The notes beneath the pieces were generated by a model that did not search any database, had not been told where the DNA came from, and saw only the letters and a program-made list of their open reading frames with translations. Position numbers and translations under genes: made by a program. Shown here one piece after another: positions 19,452-29,012 of a stretch of DNA of 64,000 bases; the stretch's first letter is position 1, and the number at the start of each line of letters is the position of its first letter. Where the stretch lies: NCBI GenBank assembly GCA_031253835.1, contig JAIRVP010000043.1:248001-312000 (forward strand), given 5' to 3'. The stretch is from Burkholderia sp. Its GTDB lineage: Bacteria > Pseudomonadota > Gammaproteobacteria > Burkholderiales > Burkholderiaceae.

Positions 19452-20372
19452 ATGCCCATGTCCGTCGCACCGATCGAGTTCCGCAACGTCGAAAAACGCT
19501 ATGGCGACAAGCTCGTCGTCAACGGCCTGTCCTTCAACGTGCAGGCCGGCGAATGCTACGGCCTGCTCGGGCCGAACGGCGCCGGCAAGACCACCACGCT
19601 GAAAATGCTGCTCGGTCTCGCGCATCCGGATGCCGGCACCATTTCCCTGTGCGGCGAACCGGTTCCATCACGCGCACGGCACGCACGCCAGCGCGTCGGC
19701 GTCGTCCCGCAGTTCGACAACCTCGACCCCGATTTCACCGTCCGCGAGAACCTGCTCGTGTTCAGCCGCTATTTCGGGATGTCGGCGCAGGCCGCGCGCG
19801 CGCTCGTGCAGCCGCTGCTCGAATTCGCGAAGCTCGAGAGCAAGGCCGACGCGAAGGTCGGTGAGCTGTCGGGCGGCATGCGGCGGCGCCTCACGCTGGC
19901 CCGCGCGCTCGTCAACGATCCCGACGTGCTGGTGCTCGACGAGCCGACGACGGGCCTCGATCCGCAGGCGCGGCACCTGATGTGGGAGCGGTTGCGCTCG
20001 CTGCTCGCGCGCGGCAAGACGATCCTGATCACCACGCATTTCATGGAAGAAGCCGAACGCCTGTGCGACCGGCTGTGCGTGATCGAGGAAGGCCGCAAGA
20101 TCGCCGAAGGCGCACCGCACGCGCTGATCGAATCGGAGATCGGCTTCGACGTGATCGAGATCTCCGGGCCGGATCCGGCCGCCCTGCGCGACGAGTTGTC
20201 GGCATTCGCGAAGCACACCGAGATCAGCGGCGAGACGCTGTTCTGCTACGTCAGCGACGCGGAGCCGCTCAGCGCGCGACTCAAGGGTCGCACGGGGTTG
20301 CGCTATCTGCATCGCCCGGCCAATCTGGAGGATGTGTTCCTGCGGCTCACGGGCCGCGAAATGCAGGACTGA
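19452..20372 (+). CDS. nodI: NodI-type ABC exporter ATP-binding protein
   Basis: A 306-aa ATPase of the DrrA/NodI family. Walker A is GPNGAGKTT (from residue 40), the signature LSGGMRRRLTLARAL, Walker B VLVLDEPTTGLDP and H-loop TTHFMEEAERLCD. The C-terminal 80 residues are the family regulatory tail. Two ATGs (19452, 19458) are possible starts. With the next gene it forms an ABC-2 exporter. In rhizobia NodIJ exports lipochitooligosaccharides; non-symbiotic Burkholderia carry close homologues of unknown substrate, so the name denotes homology only. Confidence 0.88.
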   Translation: MPMSVAPIEFRNVEKRYGDKLVVNGLSFNVQAGECYGLLGPNGAGKTTTLKMLLGLAHPDAGTISLCGEPVPSRARHARQRVGVVPQFDNLDPDFTVRENLLVFSRYFGMSAQAARALVQPLLEFAKLESKADAKVGELSGGMRRRLTLARALVNDPDVLVLDEPTTGLDPQARHLMWERLRSLLARGKTILITTHFMEEAERLCDRLCVIEEGRKIAEGAPHALIESEIGFDVIEISGPDPAALRDELSAFAKHTEISGETLFCYVSDAEPLSARLKGRTGLRYLHRPANLEDVFLRLTGREMQD

Positions 20373-20378
20373 TCGATC

Positions 20379-21215
20379 ATGGACGTGCGCAACTATTCCT
20401 CCGCCGCCACCCCGTCCGCGCCGCCGCGCGAATCACGCTTCGCGATCGCGGTGCCCGCGAACGCAACCAACTGGATTGCCGTCTGGCGGCGCAACTACCT
20501 CGTCTGGCGCAAGCTGGCGCTCGCATCGATGTTCGGCAATCTTGCCGATCCGATGATCTACCTGTTCGGGCTGGGTTTCGGGCTCGGGCTGATGCTCGGC
20601 CATGTCGACGGCGTGTCGTATATCGCGTTCCTCGCGGCCGGCACGGTCGGGTCGAGCGTGATGATGTCCGCGAGCTTCGAGTCGATGTATTCGGGCTTCT
20701 CGCGGATGCACGTGCAGCGCACATGGGAAGCGATCATGCATACGCCGCTCGCGCTCGGCGACATCGTGCTCGGCGAGATCGTCTGGGGCGCCAGCAAGGC
20801 GATGCTGTCGGGAGTCGCGATCATGCTGGTCGCGGGCGCGCTCGGCTACGCGCGGGTTCCGTCGATGCTCGCGGCGCTGCCCGTGATCGCGCTCGCGGGC
20901 CTCGCGTTTGCCAGCATCGCGATGATCGTCACGGCGCTTGCGCCGTCCTACGATTTCTTCATGTTTTATCAGACGCTCGTGCTGACGCCGATGCTGCTGC
21001 TGTCGGGCGTGTTCTTCCCGATCACGCAGTTGCCGCCGGTCGCGCAGCATGCGGCGCAGGCGCTGCCGCTCGCGAACGCGGTCGAGCTGATCCGGCCCGC
21101 GATGCTCGGCCGGCCGGCGACCGACATCGCATTGCATGTCGCGGTGCTCGCCGGCTACGCGGTCGGCGGATTCCTGCTGTCCGCGTGGCTGTTCCGGCGG
21201 CGGATGATGCGCTGA
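20379..21215 (+). CDS. nodJ: NodJ-type ABC-2 exporter permease
   Basis: A 278-aa inner-membrane protein with about six membrane segments. It has the ABC-2/NodJ features: a cytoplasmic N-terminus, ADPMIYLFGLGFGLG in the first segment, and TLVLTPMLLLSGVFFPITQLP near the end. It starts six bp after the ATPase gene, so the two are an operon. Transported compound unknown. Confidence 0.88.
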   Translation: MDVRNYSSAATPSAPPRESRFAIAVPANATNWIAVWRRNYLVWRKLALASMFGNLADPMIYLFGLGFGLGLMLGHVDGVSYIAFLAAGTVGSSVMMSASFESMYSGFSRMHVQRTWEAIMHTPLALGDIVLGEIVWGASKAMLSGVAIMLVAGALGYARVPSMLAALPVIALAGLAFASIAMIVTALAPSYDFFMFYQTLVLTPMLLLSGVFFPITQLPPVAQHAAQALPLANAVELIRPAMLGRPATDIALHVAVLAGYAVGGFLLSAWLFRRRMMR

Positions 21216-21217
21216 CG

Positions 21218-21238
21218 GCCGGCGCGCGAGGCGCCGGC
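21218..21238. terminator. Hairpin between convergent nodJ and the next gene
   Basis: GCCGGCGC (21218-21225) and GCGCCGGC (21231-21238) form an 8-bp perfect stem with a 5-nt loop, two bp after the nodJ stop and before the convergent gene end. There is only a short T pair after it, so it is a weak candidate bidirectional terminator. Confidence 0.5.
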
Positions 21239-21252
21239 TTCATGCGACGACG

Positions 21253-21675
21253 TTACTCGTCGTCGTCGCTCCACGGGATCTCGACGTCCGTCAGGAACGC
21301 GACGGTCGCGAGCGGGCCGCCTTCCTGGCGACCGAGCTTGCCGTCCGCGCGATGCCATTCGACGCGGAACTGCGTGCCCGGATCGTCGGCCACCAGATAG
21401 ACCGAGCGCAGCTCTTCCTTTTCGGCCTCGTCCACCGGGCCATCGAACGACACCAGCATCTTCTGCGGCCACAGGCCGTTGACGGGATCGTAAATGCGGT
21501 CGCCCTGCGGAATGTCGATGCTGGCATCGACACCGATCGTTGCGGAGGCCTCGATGATCATCGTGCCGAGTGCGTTCAGCACGGCAGTCGCCCGCGCGGA
21601 ATTGGCCTGGCGGATCGCGAGATCGCCGCGCGTCAGCGCCTTTTCGAGTCGAGGATGAATCTTCGGTTGGGTCAT
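21253..21675 (-). CDS. Conserved hypothetical protein
   Basis: A 140-aa acidic cytosolic protein (ending PWSDDDE). It has no signal peptide or membrane segment. I do not recognise a named domain. The body alternates predicted helix (residues 1-45) and strands, with GDRIYDPVNGLWPQKMLVSF in the middle. The codon use is host-like and the ORF is intact, supporting a real gene, apparently monocistronic. No function can be assigned. Confidence 0.75.
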   Translation of the reverse strand: MTQPKIHPRLEKALTRGDLAIRQANSARATAVLNALGTMIIEASATIGVDASIDIPQGDRIYDPVNGLWPQKMLVSFDGPVDEAEKEELRSVYLVADDPGTQFRVEWHRADGKLGRQEGGPLATVAFLTDVEIPWSDDDE

Positions 21676-21771
21676 GCGTTTTCCTGTTTGCTTCTTGTAA
21701 AGGGCGCCGCACGCGTGAAGCGGCGGCGCCGGATGAATATGAATGCGGCTATCGCACCGGGCCTGCGCGCC

Positions 21772-22830
21772 TCAGAACCCGAGCGCGATCGCGAGCAGGC
21801 CGCTCACGATCCCGAACACGACGACGAGCGTCGCGACGATCGCCAGCATGTACGGCTTGAACGAACGCGCGAGCATCGCGAGCGACGGCACGCTGATCGG
21901 CGGCAGCGTCATCAGCAGCGCGGCCGCCGGGCCGACGCCCATGCCGAGCGACAGCATCGCCTGGATGATCGGCACCTCGCCGGCCGTCGGGATCACGAAC
22001 AGCATGCCCGCGACCGCGAATGCGACGATCCAGCCGAGATGATTGCCGATGTCCGGGCCGATATGCGGGAACAGCCATGCGCGTGCGGCGCCGAGCAGCA
22101 GCACGAGCACGATGTATTCGGGCACGAGGCGCACGGCCATGCGCGCGAGCAGCTTCACCCAGCGGACGAACGGATTGCCGGCCGCGGCCTGCTCGGCCGC
22201 CAGCGCGGCGAGCTGCGCATCGTCGATGCTGCGGTCTTCCGGCCGCGCAATGCGGTTCAGCAGATAGCCGATCCCGAACACCATCGCGATGCCGAGCACG
22301 AGGCGCAGCGCACTCCAGTGCCAGCCGAGCACGAAGCCCATGAACACCAGCGCGGCCGGATTCAGCACCGTGTTGCCGAGCCAGAACGCGACCGCACCGC
22401 CCGGCGACGCGTGGCGTGCACGCAGGCCCGCGACGACCGGCGCCGCGCAGCACGTGCACATCATCCCCGGCAGCGACAGCAGGCCGCCCGCGGCGACGCT
22501 GCCGAACCCGGTACGGCCGAGCACGCGCGCGACCCAGTGCGCGGGCAGAAGCGCCTGCACGGCCGAGCCGAGCAGCAGGCCGAGCACCATCGCCTGCCAG
22601 ATCGCCTTGCCGTACGCCCACGCGTAGTCGAGCGCGGCCTTCAGCGACGGCTCGGGGGCCGCCGCCGACGTGCCCATCAGGATCGACTGGCCGATCGAAT
22701 GGTGCTCGGCGGCAACGAACGCCTTGTTGTAGTACGGAAACCACTTCACATAGAACAGTCCCGCGACCGCGATCAGCAGGAAGGTCATCCAGCCGAGGGC
22801 CGGACTGGGTTGGGTGCGTGTGGTCGTCAT
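21772..22830 (-). CDS. Permease of the UPF0718/ArsP-type family
   Basis: A 352-aa protein with about nine hydrophobic segments in two halves. It contains the family hallmark PGMMCTCCAAPVVAGLR, with paired cysteines, and a second-half counterpart IPTAGEVPIIQAML. Members (YraQ, ArsP) are permeases, some exporting organoarsenicals or linked to metal resistance. The ATG overlaps the mnmH stop (ATGA), so the two are cotranscribed. Substrate unknown. Confidence 0.85.
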   Translation of the reverse strand: MTTTRTQPSPALGWMTFLLIAVAGLFYVKWFPYYNKAFVAAEHHSIGQSILMGTSAAAPEPSLKAALDYAWAYGKAIWQAMVLGLLLGSAVQALLPAHWVARVLGRTGFGSVAAGGLLSLPGMMCTCCAAPVVAGLRARHASPGGAVAFWLGNTVLNPAALVFMGFVLGWHWSALRLVLGIAMVFGIGYLLNRIARPEDRSIDDAQLAALAAEQAAAGNPFVRWVKLLARMAVRLVPEYIVLVLLLGAARAWLFPHIGPDIGNHLGWIVAFAVAGMLFVIPTAGEVPIIQAMLSLGMGVGPAAALLMTLPPISVPSLAMLARSFKPYMLAIVATLVVVFGIVSGLLAIALGF

Positions 22831-23996
22831 CGTGTGGTCGTCGATTGGTCTTGGTCGGTTTCGGAATTCGCGCCCGCGGCAAGCGCGGCCGATGCGGGCA
22901 ACCCGGCGTGCGCGAGTTCGGCCAGCAGCGTGCGCGCCTGGTCGCGCACGTCGGCCGCGTTGGGCCGGAACGTGAACGTCAGCGCCTGGTTCGGCTTGTT
23001 GTACGCCGCGCGGTAGGTCCGCGCGTAGGCGGGATCGTAATGCCGGTCGATCAGCTCGGTGAACAGTTCGGCGCGCGCGTCCGCATCGATCAGCGCCTTC
23101 CAGTGCGTCACCTGTTCGCGGCTATGCAGGCCGATCAGCCGATGGAGCTGCGCCTTGAACGCGTCCGGTTCGTCGAACAGGTGCGCGTAATCGTCGAGAA
23201 GGAACGCGATCCGCTCGTCGTGCGCCGCGTCGACATGCACCCACGGGCCTGCGTGAAACGCTTCGATCAGCGCGATCGGCAACTGCACGAGCCCGATCCT
23301 GCGGCTTTCCGACTCGACGAACACAGGCCATTCGGGGTCGAAACGCCCGAGCGTTTCGACGAGCCCCGAATCGAACCCCTTCTGCGCCGGCTGCGGCTTG
23401 CCCGGCAGCGCGCCGAGCAGCGAGCCGCGATGGCACGCGAGCGCCTCGAGATCGAGCGTCTGCGCGCCCACGTCGTGCAGTGCGTTCAGCAGGCGCGTCT
23501 TGCCGCAGCCCGTATGGCCGACCAGCGCGATGTAGCGAAAGCGCGTCGGCAGCGAGTCGAGCGTCGCGCACACCGACTGGCGGTACGCCTTGTAGCCGCC
23601 GTCGAGCTGGCGCGCCTTCCAGCCGATCAGGTTGAACCAGGTCGTCATCGAGCCCGAGCGCTTGCCGCCGCGCCAGCAGTAGATCAGCGGCCGCCAGTTG
23701 CGCGGCCGGTCGGCGAACGTCGTGTCGAGATGGCGGGCGATGTTGCGCGCGACGATCGCCGCGCCGACGCGTGTCGCCTCGTACGGCGACACCTGGCGGT
23801 ACATCGTGCCGACGAGCACGCGCTCTTCGTTGCTGAGTACGGGCGCGTTCAGCGCGCCGGGAATATGGTCCTCGGCGAACTCGAGCGGCGTGCGCACGTC
23901 GATGATCTCGTCGAACTCGCCGGCGCGATCGAGGGTGACAATCAGGTTCTTCAATTTGGCGTCGAACAGGGGGCGATGCGGCTCGATGAGCCGCAT
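22827..23996 (-). CDS. mnmH: tRNA 2-selenouridine synthase
   Basis: A 389-aa enzyme that converts 2-thiouridine at the tRNA wobble position to 2-selenouridine via a geranylated intermediate. The N-terminal rhodanese domain carries the catalytic Cys107 (LIYCWRGGKRSGS). The C-terminal domain has a P-loop, GHTGCGKT, at residues 160-167. The start at 23996 (MRLIEPHRP) fits the family but lacks a strong Shine-Dalgarno; a much longer frame to 25046 is antiphase to the neighbouring regulator gene. The permease gene downstream overlaps by four bases. Confidence 0.92.
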   Translation of the reverse strand: MRLIEPHRPLFDAKLKNLIVTLDRAGEFDEIIDVRTPLEFAEDHIPGALNAPVLSNEERVLVGTMYRQVSPYEATRVGAAIVARNIARHLDTTFADRPRNWRPLIYCWRGGKRSGSMTTWFNLIGWKARQLDGGYKAYRQSVCATLDSLPTRFRYIALVGHTGCGKTRLLNALHDVGAQTLDLEALACHRGSLLGALPGKPQPAQKGFDSGLVETLGRFDPEWPVFVESESRRIGLVQLPIALIEAFHAGPWVHVDAAHDERIAFLLDDYAHLFDEPDAFKAQLHRLIGLHSREQVTHWKALIDADARAELFTELIDRHYDPAYARTYRAAYNKPNQALTFTFRPNAADVRDQARTLLAELAHAGLPASAALAAGANSETDQDQSTTTR

Positions 23997-24019
23997 GGAC
24001 ACGGAAGGCGGATTGACGA

Positions 24020-24973
24020 TTATCTCACGGGCCGGCGTCTCGGGCCGCGTACGGCTGCCGGCGGCGCCGATGCGACCTGCATCGCGTCGATCAGGTGGTC
24101 GCGGAACGCACGTACCGACGCAGGCAGATCGCGCCCCGCCATCGTCTGCACCTGGATGCTGCGCTCGCGCAGCTGCGGGTTCGTCACGGGCACGACGACG
24201 AAGCCGTCCGCGTCGAAACGGTCGCGCACCGACAGCAGCCCCGTGAACATCACCGCGCCCGTGCGCCGCGCGTAGCCGTACATCGCCGCCGTGTTGTTGC
24301 TCGTCAGTTCGGGCTCGAGCAGCAGCCCGTCGAGCGCGCACGCAATGTCGATCAGCTGGCGCACCGTCGTGCCGGCCTCGGGCAGCACATGCGCGTGCCG
24401 CGCGACATCGGCGAGCGACACCGTGTCGCGCGTCGCGAGCGGATGGTCGCGCCGCACCAGCGCGAAAACCGGCGCGCGCTCGGTGTGCTCGACGCGCACG
24501 CCCTTCTCCGGCGCGAGACTGAAGGTCAGCGCGATGTCCGCATCGCCGTCGCGCACGCGCCGCGTCGCTTCCGCCGGCGACACGACCCACACGGTGAAAT
24601 CGACGCCCGGATGGCGCGCCTTGAAGCTCGCGAGCGCGCCGGGCAGGAAATCGATCGCGAACCCTTCCGAGCACGCGAGCTTCAGCAGGCTGCCGTGCAG
24701 CGCGTCGAGCCCGCCGATGTCCTTCATCACGTGCTCGGCTTCCAGCAGGCTGCGCTGCGCGAACGCCAGCAGCCGTTCGCCGGCCTCCGACAGCGCCATC
24801 CCGCGCGGCCGGCGCTCGAACAGCGGTGCGCCGAGTTCGCTTTCGAGCTTCGCGATCTGGCGGCTGATCGCCGACACGGCCACGTGCAGCCGCGCGGACG
24901 CATCGCTGATCGAGCCGGTGCGCGCCACTTCGACGAAATACCGCAACGCCAGGCCATGCAGGAAAGCCGCCAT
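24020..24973 (-). CDS. LysR-family transcriptional regulator
   Basis: A 317-aa LysR protein. The helix-turn-helix lies at about residues 16-40 (FVEVARTGSISDASARLHVA) followed by the dimerisation helix and a LysR substrate-binding domain; the C-terminal tail is Arg/Pro-rich. It diverges from the M20 peptidase/transporter pair, which it may control. Start: the ATG at 24973 has GGGGA upstream; another ATG at 24994 would add seven residues. Inducer unknown. Confidence 0.9.
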   Translation of the reverse strand: MAAFLHGLALRYFVEVARTGSISDASARLHVAVSAISRQIAKLESELGAPLFERRPRGMALSEAGERLLAFAQRSLLEAEHVMKDIGGLDALHGSLLKLACSEGFAIDFLPGALASFKARHPGVDFTVWVVSPAEATRRVRDGDADIALTFSLAPEKGVRVEHTERAPVFALVRRDHPLATRDTVSLADVARHAHVLPEAGTTVRQLIDIACALDGLLLEPELTSNNTAAMYGYARRTGAVMFTGLLSVRDRFDADGFVVVPVTNPQLRERSIQVQTMAGRDLPASVRAFRDHLIDAMQVASAPPAAVRGPRRRPVR

Positions 24974-25138
24974 CGTTCTGTCCCCGGGCCCCATCCGGCC
25001 GCGCTGCTTTGCCTTTTCGGCAAAGAAAGGTTCGAAATTCGATCATTGTGACAAAAAAAACGGCTTTCTAGAATCGATCGCACTTCACGTTGCGTGCGCG
25101 GTCCGCGCGCGCAGCGCCCCCGTCAGAGGAGACACGAC

Positions 25139-26560
25139 TTGAGCCGTACCGCCGCCATCCAGCACGCGCTGAACCAGTTCGAATCCGGTGCGTTCTTCAC
25201 GACCCTGAGCCGCCGCGTCGGCCTGCGCACCGAAAGCCAGGACAGCGGCAACGACGCCGCGCTGCGCGCCTACCTCACCGACGAGATCGCGCCCGAGGCG
25301 GCCCGCCTCGGCTTCACGTCGCGGATCGTCGACAACCCCGTCGACGGCGGCGGCCCGTTCCTGCTCGCGTCGCGCCATGAAGACGACGCGCTGCCGACCG
25401 TGCTGATCTACGGCCACGGCGACGTCGTGCGCGGCTACGACGCGCAGTGGCGCGCACCGCTGTCGCCTTGGACGCTCACGGCCGACGGCGACCGCTGGTA
25501 CGGCCGCGGCAGCGCCGACAACAAGGGCCAGCACACGATCAACCTCGCCGCGCTCGCGAGCGTGCTCGACGCGCGCGGCGGCCGGCTCGGCTTCAACGCG
25601 AAGCTGCTGATCGAGATGGGCGAGGAAACGGGATCGCCGGGCCTCGACGCGGTGTGCCGCCAGGAGCGCGACGCGCTCGCGGCCGACGTGCTGATCGCGT
25701 CCGACGGCCCGCGCATCGCCGCCGCGCGCCCGACCGTGTTCCTCGGCTCGCGCGGCTCGGTCAACTTCAAGCTGAGCCTGCGCGCCCGCGACGGCGCGCA
25801 TCACTCCGGCAACTGGGGCGGGCTGCTGCGCAATCCGGCGATCGTGCTCGCGCATGCGCTGTCGAGCCTCGTCGACGCGCGCGGCGCGATTCGCGTCGAG
25901 GGGCTGCGCCCGCCGCCGATCCCCGCCGCCGTGCGCGACGCGCTCGCCGACCTGTCCGTCGGCGGCGGTCCCGGCGATCCGGCGCTCGACGCCGACTGGG
26001 GCGAGCCCGGCCTCTCCGCGGCCGAGCGCGTGTTCGGCTGGAATACGTTCGAGATCCTCGCGTTCAAGGCCGGCAATCCCGAACACCCCGTCAATGCGAT
26101 CCCGCCCGTCGCGTACGCGCACTGCCAGTTGCGCTTCGTCGTCGGCACCGACTGGGAAGCGCTGCATGCGCACCTGCGCGCGCACCTCGATGCGCACGGC
26201 TTCGCCGACATCGAGATCGACGTCGAACGCGGCGCGCCGGCCACGCGCGTGCCGCCGGACGATCCGTGGGTCCGCTGGGCCGTCGCGTCGCTGGCGCACA
26301 CCACCGGCAAGAAGCCCGCGATCCTGCCGAATCTCGGCGGCACGCTGCCGAACGAGGTGTTCGCCGACACGCTCGGGCTGCCGACGCTGTGGGTGCCGCA
26401 CTCGTATCCGGCGTGCTCGCAGCACGCGCCCGACGAGCACCTGCTCGCGAGCGTCGTCAGCGAGGGGCTGCAGATGATGGCCGGCCTCTTCTGGGATCTC
26501 GGCGACGACGCGCCGCCCGTTCGCCGCGCGGCACCCGCCGCGGCCGGCGCCGCCCTGTAA
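25139..26560 (+). CDS. M20 family metallopeptidase
   Basis: A 473-aa zinc hydrolase of the M20/ArgE/DapE/carboxypeptidase G2 superfamily. Metal ligands are visible in IYGHGDVV, YGRGSADNKGQ and IEMGEETGSPG, with a later GWNTFEIL and the C-terminal HSYPACSQHAPDEH. The lid (dimerisation) domain lies between about residues 200 and 320. The TTG at 25139 has AGAGGAG seven nt upstream and is the likeliest start. The adjacent MHS transporter suggests uptake and hydrolysis of an N-acylated amino acid or dipeptide; this is inference. Confidence 0.88.
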   Translation: MSRTAAIQHALNQFESGAFFTTLSRRVGLRTESQDSGNDAALRAYLTDEIAPEAARLGFTSRIVDNPVDGGGPFLLASRHEDDALPTVLIYGHGDVVRGYDAQWRAPLSPWTLTADGDRWYGRGSADNKGQHTINLAALASVLDARGGRLGFNAKLLIEMGEETGSPGLDAVCRQERDALAADVLIASDGPRIAAARPTVFLGSRGSVNFKLSLRARDGAHHSGNWGGLLRNPAIVLAHALSSLVDARGAIRVEGLRPPPIPAAVRDALADLSVGGGPGDPALDADWGEPGLSAAERVFGWNTFEILAFKAGNPEHPVNAIPPVAYAHCQLRFVVGTDWEALHAHLRAHLDAHGFADIEIDVERGAPATRVPPDDPWVRWAVASLAHTTGKKPAILPNLGGTLPNEVFADTLGLPTLWVPHSYPACSQHAPDEHLLASVVSEGLQMMAGLFWDLGDDAPPVRRAAPAAAGAAL

Positions 26561-26595
26561 CGCGCTTCGCCCCTTTCACGGGACCTGCACATACG

Positions 26596-27882
26596 ATGAA
26601 CACGACCACCCTGACCTCGCAGGACGACGCACGCCCCAGCGCCGCGAAGATCCGGCGCCTCATCTTCGCAGCGTCGATCGGCAACGCGCTCGAATGGTTC
26701 GACCTGATCGTCTACGGCTTCTTCGCGGTGACGATCGCCAAGCTGTTCTTTCCCGCGACGAGCGAAGCGACGTCGCTGATGCTGACGCTCGGCACGTTCG
26801 GGCTGTCCTACCTGATCCGGCCGATCGGCGGCTTCGTGCTCGGCGCGTACGCTGACCGCGCGGGCCGCAAGGCGTCGCTGCTGCTGTCGATCGCGATGAT
26901 GATGGCCGGCACGCTGCTGATCGCGCTGATGCCGACCTACGCATCGATCGGCATTCTCGCGCCGCTCGGGATCATGCTGTCGCGGCTGATGCAGGGCTTT
27001 TCCGCCGGCGGCGAATTCGCGAGCTCGACCGCGTTCCTCGTCGAACACGTGCCGCAGCGCCGCGGCTTCATGTCGAGCTGGCAGTTCGCGAGCCAGGGCC
27101 TCGCAACGCTGCTCGCGTCCGGCTTCGGTGCGTTGCTGACGGCCACGCTGACCTCCGCGCAACTCGAAAGCTGGGGCTGGCGCGTGCCGTTCCTGTTCGG
27201 TCTCGCGATCGGCCCGGTCGGGCTGTACATCCGCCGCTACGTCGACGAAGGCGTCGAGTTCAAGACGCAGGCGCGCTCCGAAGCGCCGGTGCGCGAGCTG
27301 TTCGCGGAACAAAAGCTGCGCGTGCTGCTGTCGATCGGCGCGCTCGTGATCTCGACCGCGATCAACTACATGATCCTGTACATGCCGACCTACGCGATCA
27401 AGCAGCTCGGGCTGCCTGCGTCCACCGGCTTCGCGGCAACGCTCGCGACCGGCTTCGTGCTGACGCTCGTCACGCCGGTCGTCGGCCATCTGTCCGACAG
27501 CACCGGGCGGATCCGCATGATGGCGGTCGCGGCACTGCTGATGCTCGTCACGGTGTGGCCGACGTTCGCGTGGCTGACGCGTCACGCGTCGTTCGCGACG
27601 ATGCTCGCCGCCCTGGTCTGGATCGGTGTGCTGAAGGCGATGTACTGCGGCGCGCTGCCGGCGCTGATGGCCGAACTGTTCCCGTCGCAGACGCGCGCCA
27701 CGGGGCTCGCGGTCAGCTACAACACGGGCGTCACGCTGTTCGGCGGCTTTGCGCCGTTCGTGATTACCTGGCTGATCAGCACGACGGGCAACCGGCTGTC
27801 GCCCGCGCTCTATCTGATGGGCTGTGCGGTGCTGAGCCTCGCCGCGCTGTTCGTCGCGCGCACGCGGCTCAAGATGCGATAA
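26596..27882 (+). CDS. MFS transporter, metabolite:H+ symporter (MHS) type
   Basis: A 428-aa protein with 12 predicted membrane segments. The signature between TM2 and TM3 (GAYADRAGRKASLLLSI) and the TM1 motif ASIGNALEWFDLIVYGFF are typical of the MHS branch (citrate, proline/betaine, ketoglutarate symporters). It lies 35 bp after the M20 peptidase gene and probably imports that enzyme's substrate or a product. Confidence 0.9.
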   Translation: MNTTTLTSQDDARPSAAKIRRLIFAASIGNALEWFDLIVYGFFAVTIAKLFFPATSEATSLMLTLGTFGLSYLIRPIGGFVLGAYADRAGRKASLLLSIAMMMAGTLLIALMPTYASIGILAPLGIMLSRLMQGFSAGGEFASSTAFLVEHVPQRRGFMSSWQFASQGLATLLASGFGALLTATLTSAQLESWGWRVPFLFGLAIGPVGLYIRRYVDEGVEFKTQARSEAPVRELFAEQKLRVLLSIGALVISTAINYMILYMPTYAIKQLGLPASTGFAATLATGFVLTLVTPVVGHLSDSTGRIRMMAVAALLMLVTVWPTFAWLTRHASFATMLAALVWIGVLKAMYCGALPALMAELFPSQTRATGLAVSYNTGVTLFGGFAPFVITWLISTTGNRLSPALYLMGCAVLSLAALFVARTRLKMR

Positions 27883-27917
27883 CACCGGCAGCGACGGCGC
27901 AGCGATGCGCCGCCGGT

Positions 27918-27952
27918 GCGGCCCGTCTCGGTGCAATGCCGCGACGGGCCGC
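27918..27952. terminator. Hairpin between convergent MFS and tas genes
   Basis: GCGGCCCGTC (27918-27927) pairs perfectly with GACGGGCCGC (27943-27952). It lies between two convergent stop codons. No T-run follows, so strength is uncertain. Confidence 0.45.
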
Positions 27953-27959
27953 GCGCCGT

Positions 27960-29012
27960 TTACGGCGCCGGATTCGGCTGCCGTTCGTGCAGCACGTCGA
28001 TCTCCGCGAGGATCTCGTCGGACAGCTTCACGTCGATGCTGCCGATGTTCTCCTTCAGCTGCTCGAGCGACGTCGCGCCGACCAGGTTGCTGCGCACGAA
28101 CGGACGGCTGTTGACGAACGCGAGCGCCAGTTGCGCGGGCGACAGCCCGTGACGCTGCGCGAGCGCGACGTAACGCGACGTCGCTTCAACCGCCTGCGGC
28201 TTGCTGTAGCGCTGGAAGCGCTCGAACAGCGTGATGCGCGCACCGGCCGGACGCGCACCGTTCTCGTACTTGCCGGACAGCCAGCCGAACGCGAGCGGCG
28301 AATACGCGAGCAGGCCGACGCCGTCGCGATGCGTGAATTCCGACAGCCCGTTTTCGAACGTGCGGTTCAGCAGGCTGTACGGATTCTGGATGCTCGCGAT
28401 GCGCGGCAGCCCGAGCGCCTCGGCCGCGCGCAGGAACTGCGCGACGCCCCACGGCGTTTCGTTCGACACGCCGATCGCGCGTACCTTGCCGGCCTTCACG
28501 AATTCCGCAAGCACGCCGAGCGTTTCCTCGATCGGCACCGTGTATGCGTCGTCGACCCACGGATACGCGGGGCGGCCGAACGTCGTCGTGCTGCGATCGG
28601 GCCAGTGCAGCTGATAGAGATCGACATAGTCGGTCTGCAGGCGCTTGAGACTGCCGTCGAGCGCTTCGGTCAGGTTCTTGCGGTCGAACTGGTTGCCCTC
28701 GCCGCGGATATGGCGCGGGTTGTGCGGCTGCCGCGCGGGACCTGCGATCTTCGTCGCGAGCACGATGCGGTCGCGCTGCGCGCGATGCTGCGCGAGCCAG
28801 GTGCCGATGTACTGCTCGGTGCGCCCCTGCGTGTCGGGCTTCGGCGGCACCGGATACATCTCCGCGGCATCGATCAGCGTCACGCCCTGGGCGATCGCGT
28901 AGTCGATCTGCTCGTGCGCGTCGCGCTCGGAATTCTGTTCGCCCCACGTCATCGTGCCGAGCCCGATCAGGCTGACTTCGATGCCCGAATCGCCGAGTGT
29001 GCGGTATTCCAT
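27960..29012 (-). CDS. tas: Aldo/keto reductase, Tas family
   Basis: A 350-aa NADP(H)-dependent oxidoreductase with a TIM-barrel fold. It begins MEYRTLGDSGIEVSLIGLGTMTWGEQN and follows E. coli Tas in length and order. The catalytic tyrosine region (LIDAAEMYPVPPKP), the lysine region (VLATKIAGPAR) and the LYQLHWPDR motif are present. AGGA precedes the ATG at 29010-29012. Physiological substrate unknown. Single gene. Confidence 0.88.
   Translation of the reverse strand: MEYRTLGDSGIEVSLIGLGTMTWGEQNSERDAHEQIDYAIAQGVTLIDAAEMYPVPPKPDTQGRTEQYIGTWLAQHRAQRDRIVLATKIAGPARQPHNPRHIRGEGNQFDRKNLTEALDGSLKRLQTDYVDLYQLHWPDRSTTTFGRPAYPWVDDAYTVPIEETLGVLAEFVKAGKVRAIGVSNETPWGVAQFLRAAEALGLPRIASIQNPYSLLNRTFENGLSEFTHRDGVGLLAYSPLAFGWLSGKYENGARPAGARITLFERFQRYSKPQAVEATSRYVALAQRHGLSPAQLALAFVNSRPFVRSNLVGATSLEQLKENIGSIDVKLSDEILAEIDVLHERQPNPAP

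Noticed and set aside
22827..25046. 739-aa frame suggesting a regulator-selenouridine synthase fusion
   Set aside because: The N-terminal half is antiphase to the LysR gene; mnmH starts at 23996.
25801..27936. 711-aa minus-strand frame over the peptidase and MFS genes
   Set aside because: Antisense shadow of two well-supported plus-strand genes.
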